A stretch of DNA of 64,000 nt from Locusta migratoria (taxonomy: Eukaryota; Arthropoda; Insecta; Orthoptera; Acrididae). The stretch covers positions 759,891,301-759,955,300 of the forward strand of contig CM048755.1 in the NCBI GenBank assembly GCA_026315105.1, given 5' to 3'. The notes under the pieces were generated by a model that worked only from the letters and a program-made list of their open reading frames with translations, was not told where the DNA came from and searched no databases. Positions 10,985 through 21,696 of the stretch are shown piece after piece (position 1 is the stretch's first letter; each line of letters opens with the position of its first letter). Position numbers and translations under genes: made by a program.

Positions 10985-13122
10985 TCAACACTGTTTTTAG
11001 CAAATATTGAACAGAGAAATTCTTTGAGTCCACTTCCTGCCATTATGGTACCGATGGCCCCCATGAATGACATGAGGACGTGAAAACCTACAAGCTATGT
11101 TGACGAGCTGAGGATGCTGGTGGCTCTCCACAATGTCTCGGGCTTTGAAGTACAGTGATTGGTCGTAGGTCATAAAACATGTTTCCTGACCGTTATGCTT
11201 GTTCTATAACTGGCTTCCAAAAGTGATGTTACAACGATGGCGTAGTCGGTTGGGGGAGCATGGATAAAAAGGAGATATACAATCTTTGAACGTTTGTAAG
11301 GAAGATCTTCTGTCACTTGCTCCATGAATCCATTCCATCCTGGGATGCCTGGCATGTTGGTTGCTTTTCCAAACCACCACAGCAGGTCTGGAGATTTTAG
11401 CAAAATGTCTTCAGCGATTTTCACTTCGTTAATTGAAATGGCTGACAAGTAAGATTTCTTTCTAATAGAAGAATGTTTAATGTGTGTGGCAGTGTGTGAA
11501 CGTGTTAGACTCTGCAGAAACAGACTTCAAACGTGGTATGTTTTTGTCTGGGTGAACGGATGAATGAGGGGTCATGATCATTATACCACCCATTTCATGG
11601 AAAGTATTTTCTCCATCAATTGAGTTAACAATCACATCTGCAATGTCGAACACAAACTGCATAAAAACTCCTTTGTCAAATAGTTGGGTCACTTCTCCAC
11701 GGAGGATAGCGGAACTTTCAAAACGCATAACCTCTGTATATGTACAAGAAATTCTCATACTGTGGAAAAGTTCAACAACGTGCTTTGATCCAAATTTTTT
11801 ATACAAACAGGTTCCAAAGCTTATTTGAATTGAGGATAGGAAAGATTTGGGCCTCGTTGCAGCCATGAGCAAATCCTATGCACTTCTTTTTCCACTGTTC
11901 GAGAGAAGAACGTTTGTTTTTCAGGATAATCTGTTCAAGCAACAGTTGCAGAGAATCAGGAACTGATGCCTCTGCGTCCTTTAAAAAGGCATCTGACGGG
12001 GGATTTGAGTAGTGTCAAATTTTTGGGAACGAATGTCTTGCAGGATAATCTATGCTGCAGCTCTGACTCTAAGCCGCTCTTCAGCAGGATCGCTAAGTCT
12101 TTGATTGTACCACTTTTCATAAAGAATGTTTTGTCCAATGTCTGTGAACATCAATACTGGCCTGTAATACGGACCAACATATGGAAAAATAATTTTTTCT
12201 CCATATATCTTTTTAGATGAGCTTGAACACTTGCAACTGTTGGTTTGTAATTACCTGTGAAATTCTCTGCAATCAAGTCACTTACGGAAAATTGGTTTTC
12301 CTCTTGTTTTTGCAAGGTATGCATATGTACGCTCCATACCCTCGATAAGGAGGGGATGTTCAGGACGCCCTAGTTTACCTCCTGCACCAATAGATCTCGA
12401 CAAGGAGTGCAATTTTAGGTAGCAATGTTTGTGGTACTTAGCCTCAGCAGCAACAAGTTCACTTATACATGAAAGACGCTGAAGAATCTGTTGTCCCCAT
12501 TCACCAGATTGTGTAGCTTTTTCCACAATCGATTCTTTCACTTCCAGTGTTAAAAAAAAATGTTCAAATGTTTGTATAGTCTGTGGGACTTAACTACGGG
12601 GTCATCAGTCCCTAAACTTACAAACTACTTATGAACTACTTACGAACTAGGACGGCACAAATATCCATGCCCGAGGGGGGATTCGAACCCCCGACCGTAG
12701 CGTCCAGTGTTTCCACTTGAAGTTTATCCTATAGATATTTAGGCAATTTTATCTGCTTTTCGAAATATTCCTTGGAGAATTTTTCACCACGAGGGAAACA
12801 AAAAATCTCCAATGATGTGACGCCTTGAACCCGACGCATTTCTCAGCCTTTCCCCACGCGAAGACAATAGTTGTGCAGATGAAACATCTCCTCCTCGCTG
12901 GACACATGCTTTCACCATACTTTCCACAGTGTACCTCTTTCTGCATGCGCCATGTACGGAAAATTCGTTTAAATTGCACAAAAACCTCATGTTACTTTCA
13001 AGCCCACGCTTCTGACACACTTATCAGCAACTAAATTCCACGCTTTTTCACTGTTACTGTTCCCTCTCCAAGCACTTCCCAACGACACCGAAATAAACAT
13101 CCGACGGAGGTAGCTCCGACAT
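10985..13122 (-). pseudogene. Broken gene of an uncharacterised repeat-associated protein family
   Basis: Read on the minus strand from a possible ATG at 13122. In order: a cysteine/histidine segment (FLCNLNEFSVHGACRKRYT, about 13000-12930); a second segment with WGQQILQRL, then SELVAAEAKYHKHCYLKLHS (12480-12400); a middle with FLSSIQIS and KFGSKHVVELFHS; a block VFDIADVIVNSIDG followed by TFHEMGGI (about 11660-11580); then NMPGIPGWNGFMEQV (about 11350); and finally GFHVLMSFMGAIG and GSGL near 11030. I recall these phrases as conserved in abundant unnamed proteins of insects, cnidarians and other animals, with no known function. The copy has several frameshifts and stops, and a SINE at 12552-12702. 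The usual C-terminus is missing because the reading stops at the left TIR. Confidence 0.7.
12552..12702 (-). repeat. SINE A, 5'-truncated
   Basis: Minus-strand copy lacking the first half of the tRNA head; box B (GGGGGTTCGAATCCCC) is kept. Flanked by TCCAGTGTT at 12543-12551 and 12703-12711. It interrupts the coding region of the long-TIR element and so is younger than it. Confidence 0.92.
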
Positions 13123-13439
13123 ATTGTGAAAATCAAGTACTTAAAAGACCACCAAAATCGAGATTTAGGCGATTTTTGTTTGAAACGTTCTTCACAGATC
13201 CGAATACGGCCGTTTCTAAGGACGGACTGGGTGTAATGAGGAAGACCTCGGAGACAAGAAGTTTGGGAGGGAGGACAGGACACCCGCTGGGTCACAACGC
13301 CGAATGAGGGCCTCACTACGAGCGGAAGTCCCAGTCCCTCAATGGCTGACCAAAACTCACAGACGGAGAGGCTTTCGTTGTTTTTACAGCAATACCTACT
13401 TTCAAAAATATACTGGTATGCATTAACACATAAATTACA

Positions 13440-14041
13440 CCTATTTATATATAATGCGTTAATAATCGTCGTCAATGAGTAATTCCTTCTTTTTCTTTAA
13501 CATATATAGGATAAGAGGACTGCTATTCATCTGGGTCAGTTTATTAAATAATCCGATTTTCAACTTTTCGTTTTTTAACGATAACTAGAAATCTATTAGG
13601 CCTATGGACTTCGTTCTGTACTTAGATTAAAGCTAAATAACTGCTCTATAACTTTCTTTCGTATGATTTTCCCCGTGGGATGATCATTAGAGCCAATATT
13701 CTAGCGGAAAGATGACTAAAATCGGAAATTTGAACTTTTTGGAGAAATAAGTCAATTTTTGATGTCCAGTATGTCGGGAACCATTGGACTTACAGAGCTG
13801 CGGTTGGGCTTAAAGTTTGGAATATATTCTCTACATTGATAAAGGTGTGAGTGACTTTTCGTCAAAAAACCACCCGTCACGAGTTATAAGCCAAAATCTG
13901 AAAAAAGTCCGAAAGTTTCGAGATTTTTTGGCTCTTAAAAGTTAAGCAAAAGGATTTCGAAGCTGCAAACTTGGTTTAATACTACTATAACATGTCCTAA
14001 CAACATACCAAAAATTCAGCTTCCTGCAATTTTTTTGGACC
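13440..14041 (-). repeat. Right long terminal inverted repeat
   Basis: 602 bp, inverted partner of 10371-10978. It ends in GGACC immediately before the TA duplication. Confidence 0.93.
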
Positions 14042-14043
14042 TA

Positions 14044-14300
14044 AGGCCATTTTTTTTTTGTCTACGACAACTGGCCTAAGGAGAATGCGCGGCCACACGT
14101 CCTCAAGACGACTGCGCTGCTGCCCTGTTCTCCGGATCACCCGTGGTCGACAATTGCGCAATGACTAGCCCCGCTGTAACACCAGTTGACTTTGACAGTA
14201 AGCTGCAGCAACAACACATCCACAGCCTCTTTGGCTGAATGCCGAGGCGTTTGAAGCCAGCAATGGCACAAAAATTCATTACTGATTTCATCATCTTCCT
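14044..14300 (+). pseudogene. Tc1-like transposase relic, right part
   Basis: The plus strand reads KENARPHVLKT at about 14080-14110, the Tc1 block (pattern Q-D-N-A-R-P-H) that normally follows the segment seen at 10170-10290. Later sequence is decayed. It continues the relic interrupted by the long-TIR element. Confidence 0.6.
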
Positions 14301-15018
14301 CATTTCAATCGTGTGATCTTATCTGCAAAATAAATGTCGCGGTTATATCTGCGTTCCTTGCGGTTTGCTGGTGTTGTTGTTAGGTTCCTCCAGCTACACT
14401 TATGGAGACAGCATTTCATAAATGTTGGAGGTGAGGGCGACGCCATGGGCGTTAGTTCGCTGGGTGTTCATCAACCATTCACACCGTTGAAGCACGGCAT
14501 CTCCACCACTGTACTCTAATGTCACAGAGGGATGAAAGGATATCCGCACCGGACATTGGTCTCTGCAGCCAGGCAGTGGGGCTTCACTGCGACACATTCC
14601 ACACCAATAGTGAGCCACACTCTGGACAAAACCTATTTGACATGCAGGGTCTGTAGCTTCATAGGGCAAAGGCAACACACGTGCCCATCAGCTGAGTGCA
14701 ACCGGAATCGATAAGACAAGCTTACACGCTGTTGCTATTATAAGTTCTAGCGACGATATTCGCGGGACTATGCCAGTCAATGTGTTCAGCGTCGATGTGG
14801 TGGAGCGAGGATAGTGCCTCGGTCTCCAAATGATGAAGGTTAGAGGGTGCATTTGTCTCCATCAGTGGATTTTGTGATCGGATTCTCAGTAAACAACTGA
14901 TGTCTGTGTGAAGGCCAAGCGTCTGTAGTTCGTTCACGGTTCACCGAACCTTAAGTAGCCCTGTGTGATGGTTTACATTGTCTCTGTAATATTAAAGATC
15001 CGCTCTGGAAACTTATTA
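14301..15018. other. Unassigned sequence
   Basis: May include the 3' end of the Tc1 relic. No motif or terminal repeat is identifiable. Confidence 0.25.
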
Positions 15019-15026
15019 CCCTAGAG

Positions 15027-16270
15027 CAGAGCTTTCCAAACTGTGTGTCGCGACACCCTGGGGTGTCGCGTGGTAGTATCAAGGGTGTCGCGAGACTAAC
15101 AAATTATCATAAAATAACACAAAATATCCTTCTCTTCATACTACCCTGAAGACTCGCCTGCAGCTAATCATCCTTCTCTTCATTCAGTGCACCACAGATC
15201 ACGTATTAAAGGAATGATCGATGCACATTAATTGCGTGCTCAGCCACTAGGCGGCAGCTCTGCTTCAGTACCAGTAGTCACTCAGGTTTCGTTCAAGTAG
15301 CTGCCAGTTGCCAGATTCCAGCAAACTGCGAATGCGCAGAGCAGCTGCTGATACTCGGTAACAGCTCTTCCCATGCGCAGTTTGCTGGAACGGGCAGCTG
15401 CTTGAACGAACCTTCACTGTAGTCTGCTTTCCTTCCCAAAAAGCTGCACCTGAGCGTTTTTAATGGATTTATCAAAGGCACGTCACCCTCGGTAGCATTT
15501 CTTACAATTAAATGTCAATCAATGACACAGTGGCTGTAAAAGCTGTCACAGATTGTAAAAGCAATCACAATTGTCCGCTGACTAAAGGTATTCAGTAACG
15601 ATGTTTAGTATGGAGTATGGCCGGCTGATTAACGGAGAGTAGTATTTTAAATTCAGTGATCGTTGGTTCGAACCCTGGTATGCATTAATATTTTTTCTCT
15701 GTTTCCTGTATGTAACAGATTCTGGGACCAGAAATGACATTCATATTCTTACTTGTGACAAATATTTATCTATTTTTTCCGAATATGTCTGGACTTCCGA
15801 GGTCGTGGTGCAGCAAGAACCTAACAATAGAACTTATATAATAACTCATCACTTCTCATAAATACATCTTTATTTCTGAAAATGTACACACGACAGTGAA
15901 AAACTGTTTCCGAAATTCAGTTTTCGTGTTGCGGAAGTTGGGTCGCATGTAGAAGAAGCAAGTATTACTGTGTGAGTTAGGCATTGTTGTCTGCGGTGTT
16001 ACTCTGTTGTTTCCTAATGTTTCCTTTTCTTGCGATGAGTGTACGTAATTTCTGAAGTCAGGATCAACATTTAACATGTCAATGCGTACGAGAATTTCAG
16101 TTTCGTTTACACAGTACATTTTAGCGATACTTCATTTCCGCCCTCACTCCCCTCCCCCCCGCTAGAATCATCTAAATTCTACCATATGTATCTATATTAG
16201 TGAAAGGGTGTCACGCAAAATTGTAAGCTATGAAAGGGTGTCGCCATGAGGGAAAGTTAGGAAAGCACTG
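15027..16270. mobile_element. hAT-like non-autonomous element
   Basis: 1244 bp. The left end is CAGAGCTTTCCAAACTGTG and the inverted right end is CAGTGCTTTCCTAACTTTC. Both subterminal regions carry GTGTCGC repeats (GGGTGTCGCG near 15060 and 15088; AGGGTGTCGCC near 16236). 8-bp target duplications CCCTAGAG (15019-15026) and CCCTGGAG (16271-16278) differ at one base. 8-bp duplications and CAG-starting ends are typical of hAT elements. No transposase is seen, so it is a non-autonomous derivative. Confidence 0.85.
15285..15413. repeat. Imperfect palindrome inside the hAT-like element
   Basis: Arms GTTTCGTTCAAGTAGCTGCC and (inverted) GGTTCGTTCAAGCAGCTGCC, followed by TTCCAGCAAACTGCG in both, enclose a short centre. 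This is a 129-bp hairpin, possibly a nested foldback MITE. Confidence 0.75.
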
Positions 16271-16278
16271 CCCTGGAG

Positions 16279-17454
16279 AAAATGATTTAGTTTATTATTT
16301 TCTTCGAACAATGTATTGAAATGCCTGGGTGAAGCACTACAGAACTATAAAATAGGTAATTCAGGACCAATGTTAGAACATCGGAATAAATCGAAAGAGC
16401 TTTAGGTAGAAATGAAGTGTAATAAATTGCCAGTCAGTTATGAACATTGCAGATCTGCAATGTATTTTTGTATAAATTTCAGTGAAACAATACTGTTGTA
16501 GGTGCATTGATTTGTTGATTTTAAAAAGTATGTAATTATTCATATTTGTATAATTATTTCGAATATATACTATTCTTCAGGTTGTGTGCTATACTCAAGA
16601 TATTTCCTGTCGATATTCTATTATCGTCTCCTCGTAACATTCCTACCTACCATCGAGAAAATCGAGTTATACAGACGTATTCACGAAAAATTCAACAGCG
16701 ATGTTTATTATTTTTCACCATTGTGCGCATTGCTCCGAACGTAATTCTTTATGAAGCATGTTCCAACGGATGCTTTCAAGAATTTTCTGCGAAATTAGAG
16801 ATGTTAAAAAGGACACAGGGTCTCTCTAAACTATAAACATCCCTAAAAATAATAAAAATAGTAAAAATTAAATAAATAATAAAAGAAAAGGGCAATTGTC
16901 TCCGAATACTTGGTGATCGGATCACTGTTCTGTTTACAGAGAAAGAAGTACAAGAGAAACTGAAATGAAGAGCAGCGTACTTTTACCTGACCCATATCTC
17001 TAACACACTCGCAATTTACTTCAAGTGCGTCAGTTCAGGTCCGATTACCTTTCTAGCGGCGACATCATTAACTCTCCATTAACTAAGAACTTTCGCTATT
17101 AGTCTGAGTGCCTTTTTAGTGGTATTAGTGCCTACGCTTCCCTCCGCGTGCTGTTTCCTTCTCTACATTTCCCACCTTCTGACTGTAATGCCGTTCGATA
17201 CTACAATCAGAGTGAAATCTCTCAAAACAGAGAAGATGATTTAATCCATTGTTATCCCGCATAATCCAATAACATTCATTTCTTTGCAGACAAAATTTAA
17301 TGCTCTATCAGTCATGTTGATTAGAGGAAAATGAGACAATACGGAGAGTTTATCTTCGGACAAAATGACGCTGCAGCTGTAATTAAAACTAAATACTATA
17401 AAATTTTCGATTTTTCACTCTACCCCAGGAACGACTAATACTTCTACAATACTA
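16279..17454. other. Unassigned AT-rich sequence
   Basis: Short frames only; no repeat family or domain recognised. Confidence 0.3.
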
Positions 17455-17770
17455 CAGCTCTTATTGTATTTGTGGTCTTCAGTTCGAAAACTGATTTGAT
17501 GCAACTCCCCGCGCTATTTTATGGCGTACAGTCCCATCATCTGCAACTAGCTTGCTTTATTCTTCCTCTTTCCCCCTGTCCTAGTTTTCCGATTCCTTGA
17601 TACCTCACGATGTGCTCTATAAACCGACCCCCCCTCCTTTTTTTTGTCGTATTGTGTCCCCCTCCCCACAATTCGATTCATTATCTCCTCGTCAGTTGAT
17701 AGACCTGCCCACTAATGTTGATCATTCTTCTGTAGCGCCATTTTCCAGGAATTCTTTTCCCCTGTCTTTG
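17455..17770 (-). mobile_element. RTE LINE, 3' end fragment
   Basis: Matches the 3' terminal part of the intact RTE at 51741: GGTCTTCAGTTCGAAAACTG versus GGTCTTCAGTCCGGAGACTG, and CATTCTTCTGTAGCGCCA versus CATTCTTCTGTAGCACCA. It is degraded with indels and has no open frame. Only the C-terminal coding region and 3' tail remain. Confidence 0.7.
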
Positions 17771-18571
17771 GGACCAAGGCTTATGTATACTCGTGAAATC
17801 TAATCTTCTGAACGTCCTTCTGGGAAATGGAGGTAGGGGCTCCTTGAAACGAAGCGAAGTTTTAAACGTTGAAGTATATTAGCTAATAATCAGTTACACT
17901 TTGTATTGAAGTAATAAAGAGTATTTTTGTATAAGCAAGTTTTAGGGAATTGGTACAGTATATTGGTTTAATAAAAATTTTAGAAGAACAATTTTAGTCA
18001 CTTGATTACTGCAGTTATGAAGTGGACTTCTGTTGCTCCCTCATGCAATAAAACAATTGTCGGGCGGAAGGCGGGCTGGGAGGATTCTAAAGTGTGTGTT
18101 TTGGGACAGAGGATGAATGTCACGCGTCACTGCCCACGTTTCTATGTAATTTCGTAGGCCGAGATCTGCACACTGCCAGGTAATGAAAATAATAACGATA
18201 GGGAATAATGTCTTCTCAAAGAGTATGCAAACTTGATGTACTTGAATACCGAGTAAAAGCCGAGGCTCCATAAAAACTGCCAATGGCAGAATCAGGGCTG
18301 AACAGCAATAATCTTGCCACCTCACGAAGCAGATTTGCCGTTTAAGAATAGAAACACATATCTGGAGGCAAGTTACTAAGACGAGCTGCAGACCAGAAGG
18401 AAACAAAAACAGAAATAACTGACAGTCTGTAATAATGTTGTGGAAATGTCTTGGTAGCATGTTTCTTTATTTGTATCTCTTGCTCGTTTTGGAATACCAT
18501 CGTCAGAAATCTGAGGTAATTTTAATAAAAACAGCGAAAGTTTCAAATATAAAGGCGGATATTATAACACA
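17771..18571. other. Unassigned sequence
   Basis: A minus-strand open frame of 139 codons (18041-18460) is hydrophobic but unrecognised and has no supporting context. Confidence 0.25.
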
Positions 18572-19100
18572 TACCAGGAATGTCCACAAAGTAAGTTCCG
18601 ATTGGTTACCGTATACAAAAAATAGTCTACAGATAAAGAAAAAATATTTATTGTGCAAAAATCTACAATTGTTAAACTACTTTTCTACGTGGCTTCCGAG
18701 ATTTTGTAGGCACTTGTCATAGCGTGGCTCAAGTTTCAGTGTGCCTTCTTCATAGAAGGTTGCCGTCTGTGTATTCAATCGTGTGGTAACATGTTATTTC
18801 AGCTCATCATTATCGTTAAAGTGTTGACTATCCGAGAAAGAAAACCATCACTTCTTCATTGTAGCGTGTCAAATTCTGAAGTGCACTGCCCATCCGTTGT
18901 TTCTTGTGTTGCTCAGTAAGACTTTTTGGTGACCAAAGTGAGCAAAGCTTTCGAAATTTCAGTTTTTCAGTAACAATTTCATGAATTAGTGATCGTGAGA
19001 TTTGCGTAACATCCATAGTAAGGGCCGCGGTGGAGTAGCCGAGCGGTCTAAGGCGCCTCGCTGCGGAGCGCACGGTTGTTCGCCGTCGGAGGTTCGAGTC

Positions 19101-20415
19101 TACATCTACATCTACATGGGATACTCTGCAAATCACATTTAAGTGCCTGGCAGAGAGTTCATCGAACCACAATTATACTATTCACCTCCCATTCCATTCT
19201 CGAATAGTGCGCGGGAAGAATGAACATCTGAATCTCTCCGTTCGAGCTCTGATTTCTCGTATTTTATTATGATGATCATTTCTACCTATGTAAGTGGGAG
19301 TCAACAATATATTTTCACATTCGGAGGAGAATGTTGGCGATTGGAGTTTCGCAAGTTGCCCACGCCGCAGCGATAAGCGCCGTTATTGTAATGATTTCCA
19401 TTCCAGATCCTGTATCATTTCCGTAACGCTGTCTCCCCTGTATCGTGACAATACGAAACGAGCTGCCCTTCTTTGGACTCTTTCGATGTCCTCCGTCAAA
19501 CCCACCTGATAAGGATCCCATACTGGGCAGCAATACTCCAAATGACGACGGACAAACGTAGTGTATGTAGTCTCTTTAGTAGTTGTGTTGCATCTTTTAA
19601 GCGTTCTGCCAATAAAACGCAGTCTCTGGTTCGCCTTTCCCACGATATTATCTACGTGTTCTTTCCAATTTAAGTCTGAAGTAATAGTAATGCCTAGGTA
19701 TTTTGTGGAGTTTCCGGCCTTCACTTTTGATTGATTTATCTTGTAAACAAAGTTTCACGGATTTCTTTTCGTACTCATGTGGGCGACTTCACACTTCTCA
19801 TTATTTAGAGTCAATTGCCAATTTTTACTCCATACTGATATCTTATTCAGATCGTTCTGCAGTTGGTTTTATCTTCAGATAATTTTACTAGACGGTAAAT
19901 GACGGCGTCATCTACAAAAACGTAAGAGACCTACTTACCATCGATTACTACGAACTGTGTCCTCTGTGAAAATCCCCTATCCAATCGCAAATTTGGGGCG
20001 ATATACCATAACCACGCAATTTGATTAAAAGCCGATTGTGAGGTACGGTGTCAAAAGCTTTCTGGAAATAAAGAAATACGGAATCGATTTGCGAACCTTT
20101 GTCGATAGCACCCATCACTTCGTGTGAATAAAGAGCTAGTTGTGTTTCGCATGAACGATATTTTCTAAATCCGTGTTGACCTTGGGTCAATAGATCGTTC
20201 TGTTCGAGATAATTCATAATATTTGAATACAGGATATGTTCCAAAACCCTGCTGCAAATTGACGTCAATGAAATAGGCCTGTAGTTTAGTGGGTTACTCC
20301 TACTGCCTTTCTTGAATATAGGTGTGACCTGGGCAACTTTCCAATCTTTTGGTACAGATCCTTCTATGAGAGAGCGGTTGTATATGACTGTTAAGTAAAG
20401 AGCTATCGCTTCAGC
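19101..20415 (-). mobile_element. CR1/L2-like LINE fragment inside SINE B
   Basis: Minus strand. The 3' tail is a (GATGTA)n repeat at 19101-19118. Coding pieces: RT fingers/palm at 20268-19948 (NDLLTQGQHGFRKYRSCETQ; a motif-A-like block VFLYFQKAFDTVPHNRLL, where the usual catalytic Asp of LDFQKAFD is replaced by Tyr); thumb and C-terminus at 19724-19383 (NSTKYLGITITSDLNWKEH, then RRHLEYCCPVWDPYQ, QRRAARFV). The FADD box is not in an open frame. 5'-truncated, as usual for LINEs. A 4-bp AGTC may be its target duplication (19097-19100 and 20416-20419). Exact clade uncertain. Confidence 0.85.
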
Positions 20416-20476
20416 AGTCCTCCCTGGGGCATGGGTGTGTGTGTTTGTCCTTGGGTTAGTTCACCTAGGTTTAAAT

Positions 20477-20637
20477 CAAATGTTCAAATGTTTTTAGAAC
20501 TTATAAACTACTTATGAACTACCTATGACTAAGGACGCCACAAATATCCGTGCCCGAGGGGGGATTCGAACCACCGACCGTAGTGGCCGTGCAGACCGTG
20601 ACTGGTGCGCCTCAGTCCCCTCGGCCACCGCGGCCGG
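20477..20637 (-). repeat. SINE A inside SINE B
   Basis: Minus strand, with tRNA head. Flanked by 15-bp repeats CACCTAGGTTTAAAT (20462-20476) and CACTTAGGTTTAAAT (20638-20652), which are SINE B body sequence. It therefore postdates SINE B. Confidence 0.93.
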
Positions 20638-21156
20638 CACTTAGGTTTAAATAGTTCGTAAGCTACGGACTGATGACCACGCAGTTTGGTCCGATAGATT
20701 TACGAACGAACATTTGACCATAGCAAGGGCACTAACTATAAACTTACGATTGTGCTTAATCTTCTCTCCAATTGTGCGAACCAGTTCACCAGTAACTACA
20801 GACAGGTGTCCACTTTGCTCTTCATCGTGCAGCTGATCACGTCCTGCATTGAACACTCTGACCTATCTACTAACCATTGACTCATTCATAGTATTTTGTC
20901 CGTAAACATCACATATTTGCCAATGAATTTCCTTTGGTTTAACCTTCTTTGCATTTAGAAAACGCATCACAGATCTGATTTCACACGCGACGGAATTTTC
21001 AATTACGGCTGACATTATAAAGAAGCACTAAATAGCACACGTCAGCAGCAGCGTACATGACTTCTCCTCGTGTCAGAATAACTGCCGCGCATGCTCGGAA
21101 CTGCGATCGCGCTTCCGCGGATAGAAACGGAACTTACTTTGTGGGCGACCCTCGTA

Positions 21157-21696
21157 TAATGGGAGCAAAATCAGAGTATGATAAAAATGTACTTAAATTT
21201 CGGAAGAGGAACTTGTATTTTGACTCCTGCGCCATCTGCTACCTAGCATACGTACTGCGCTGCTCCGCACAGTTTAGCATCTCACATCTGGTCACCACTT
21301 CAAGACAACCACCTACCTGTGTATTGCTCACTTACCTGTTTAAGGTACGATTTCTTTTCCAAATTGTAAGTACGTTTTCATCACACATTGATTTTGCTCT
21401 CACTGTAACTGCAATCGTATCTGTCTTTATATTTAATATGGATTCTAGTCTTGTTATAATTACCAGAGAGTTCCATCGATTGTCCATCCACACGCCTGAA
21501 GCGGTAGTCCACCATTTTGGCACTGGTCCTCCGTCATTCTCGCCACCTTCAGTGTTCCCTCCCCAGCCCGCATCACACGTCAAAGTGGCTGAATCGTCAG
21601 CAGGCGGGCCCTGTTCCCTACCACGTCCCCATATACCCTGTTCCCGAACCTCAATCCAATTCTGTCATCCCCAACAAAACCTCCACATGACTTCAT
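21157..21696. other. Unassigned sequence right of the mariner
   Basis: A proline-rich frame at about 21480-21690 may be the start of the Jockey-like ORF1, but no motif proves this. Confidence 0.3.

Larger units (their letters stand above)
10371..14041. mobile_element. Long-TIR DNA element with TA target duplication, class unknown
   Basis: A 3671-bp unit bounded by inverted repeats of about 600 bp each (10371-10978 and 13440-14041) that begin GGTCCAAAAAATTGCAGG and end CCTGCAATTTTTTTGGACC. A TA flanks both ends (10369-10370, 14042-14043), and the outside sequences join into one Tc1 relic, so both boundaries are well supported. Between the TIRs lies a broken minus-strand gene (10985-13122) of an uncharacterised family, plus a SINE (12552-12702). 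TA duplication is shared by Tc1/mariner and some other DNA transposons, but the protein has no DDE motif I can see. I cannot place it in a named superfamily. Confidence 0.85.
19025..20717 (+). repeat. SINE B, full-length, split by a LINE and by SINE A
   Basis: tRNA-like head 19025-19100 (CCGCGGTGGAGTAGCCGAGC, box B GGAGGTTCGAGTC) resumes at about 20416 with CCTCCCTGGGGCATGGGTG and ends near 20717 in ACATTTGA. Target duplication CATAGTAAGGGC and CATAGCAAGGGC (19014-19025 and 20719-20730; edges overlap by a base). It is inserted in mariner transposase coding sequence. Confidence 0.88.
18574..21154 (-). mobile_element. Mariner relic containing nested insertions
   Basis: 27-bp TIRs (left 18574-18600, right 21128-21154) share CACAAAGTAAGTTCCG at their inner ends and are flanked by TA. 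Removing the insert at 19025-20730 leaves a mariner of under 0.9 kb. On the minus strand its N-terminus (about 21014-20731) reads IRSVMRFLNAKKVKPKEIH then VYGQNTMNESMVSR and RVFNAGRDQL, the mariner HTH region. Past the insert come SRSLIHEIVTEKL and SLWSPKSLTEQHK, and the C-terminus is LEPRYDKCLQNLGSHVEK. Roughly 130 residues with the D,D34D catalytic core are missing between them, an internal deletion. It cannot transpose itself. Confidence 0.88.

Noticed and set aside
12987..13475. 162-codon minus-strand frame overlapping the right long TIR
   Set aside because: It runs out of the TIR into the 5' region of the broken gene in a different frame from the conserved segments; no motif.
15630..15680. 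tRNA-like GGTTCGAACCC with weak A box
   Set aside because: Only the B-box-like part is convincing and it lies within the hAT-like element.
18041..18460. 139-codon hydrophobic minus-strand frame, chemoreceptor-like by composition
   Set aside because: No conserved motif, no splice context, and AT-rich DNA readily gives hydrophobic frames.
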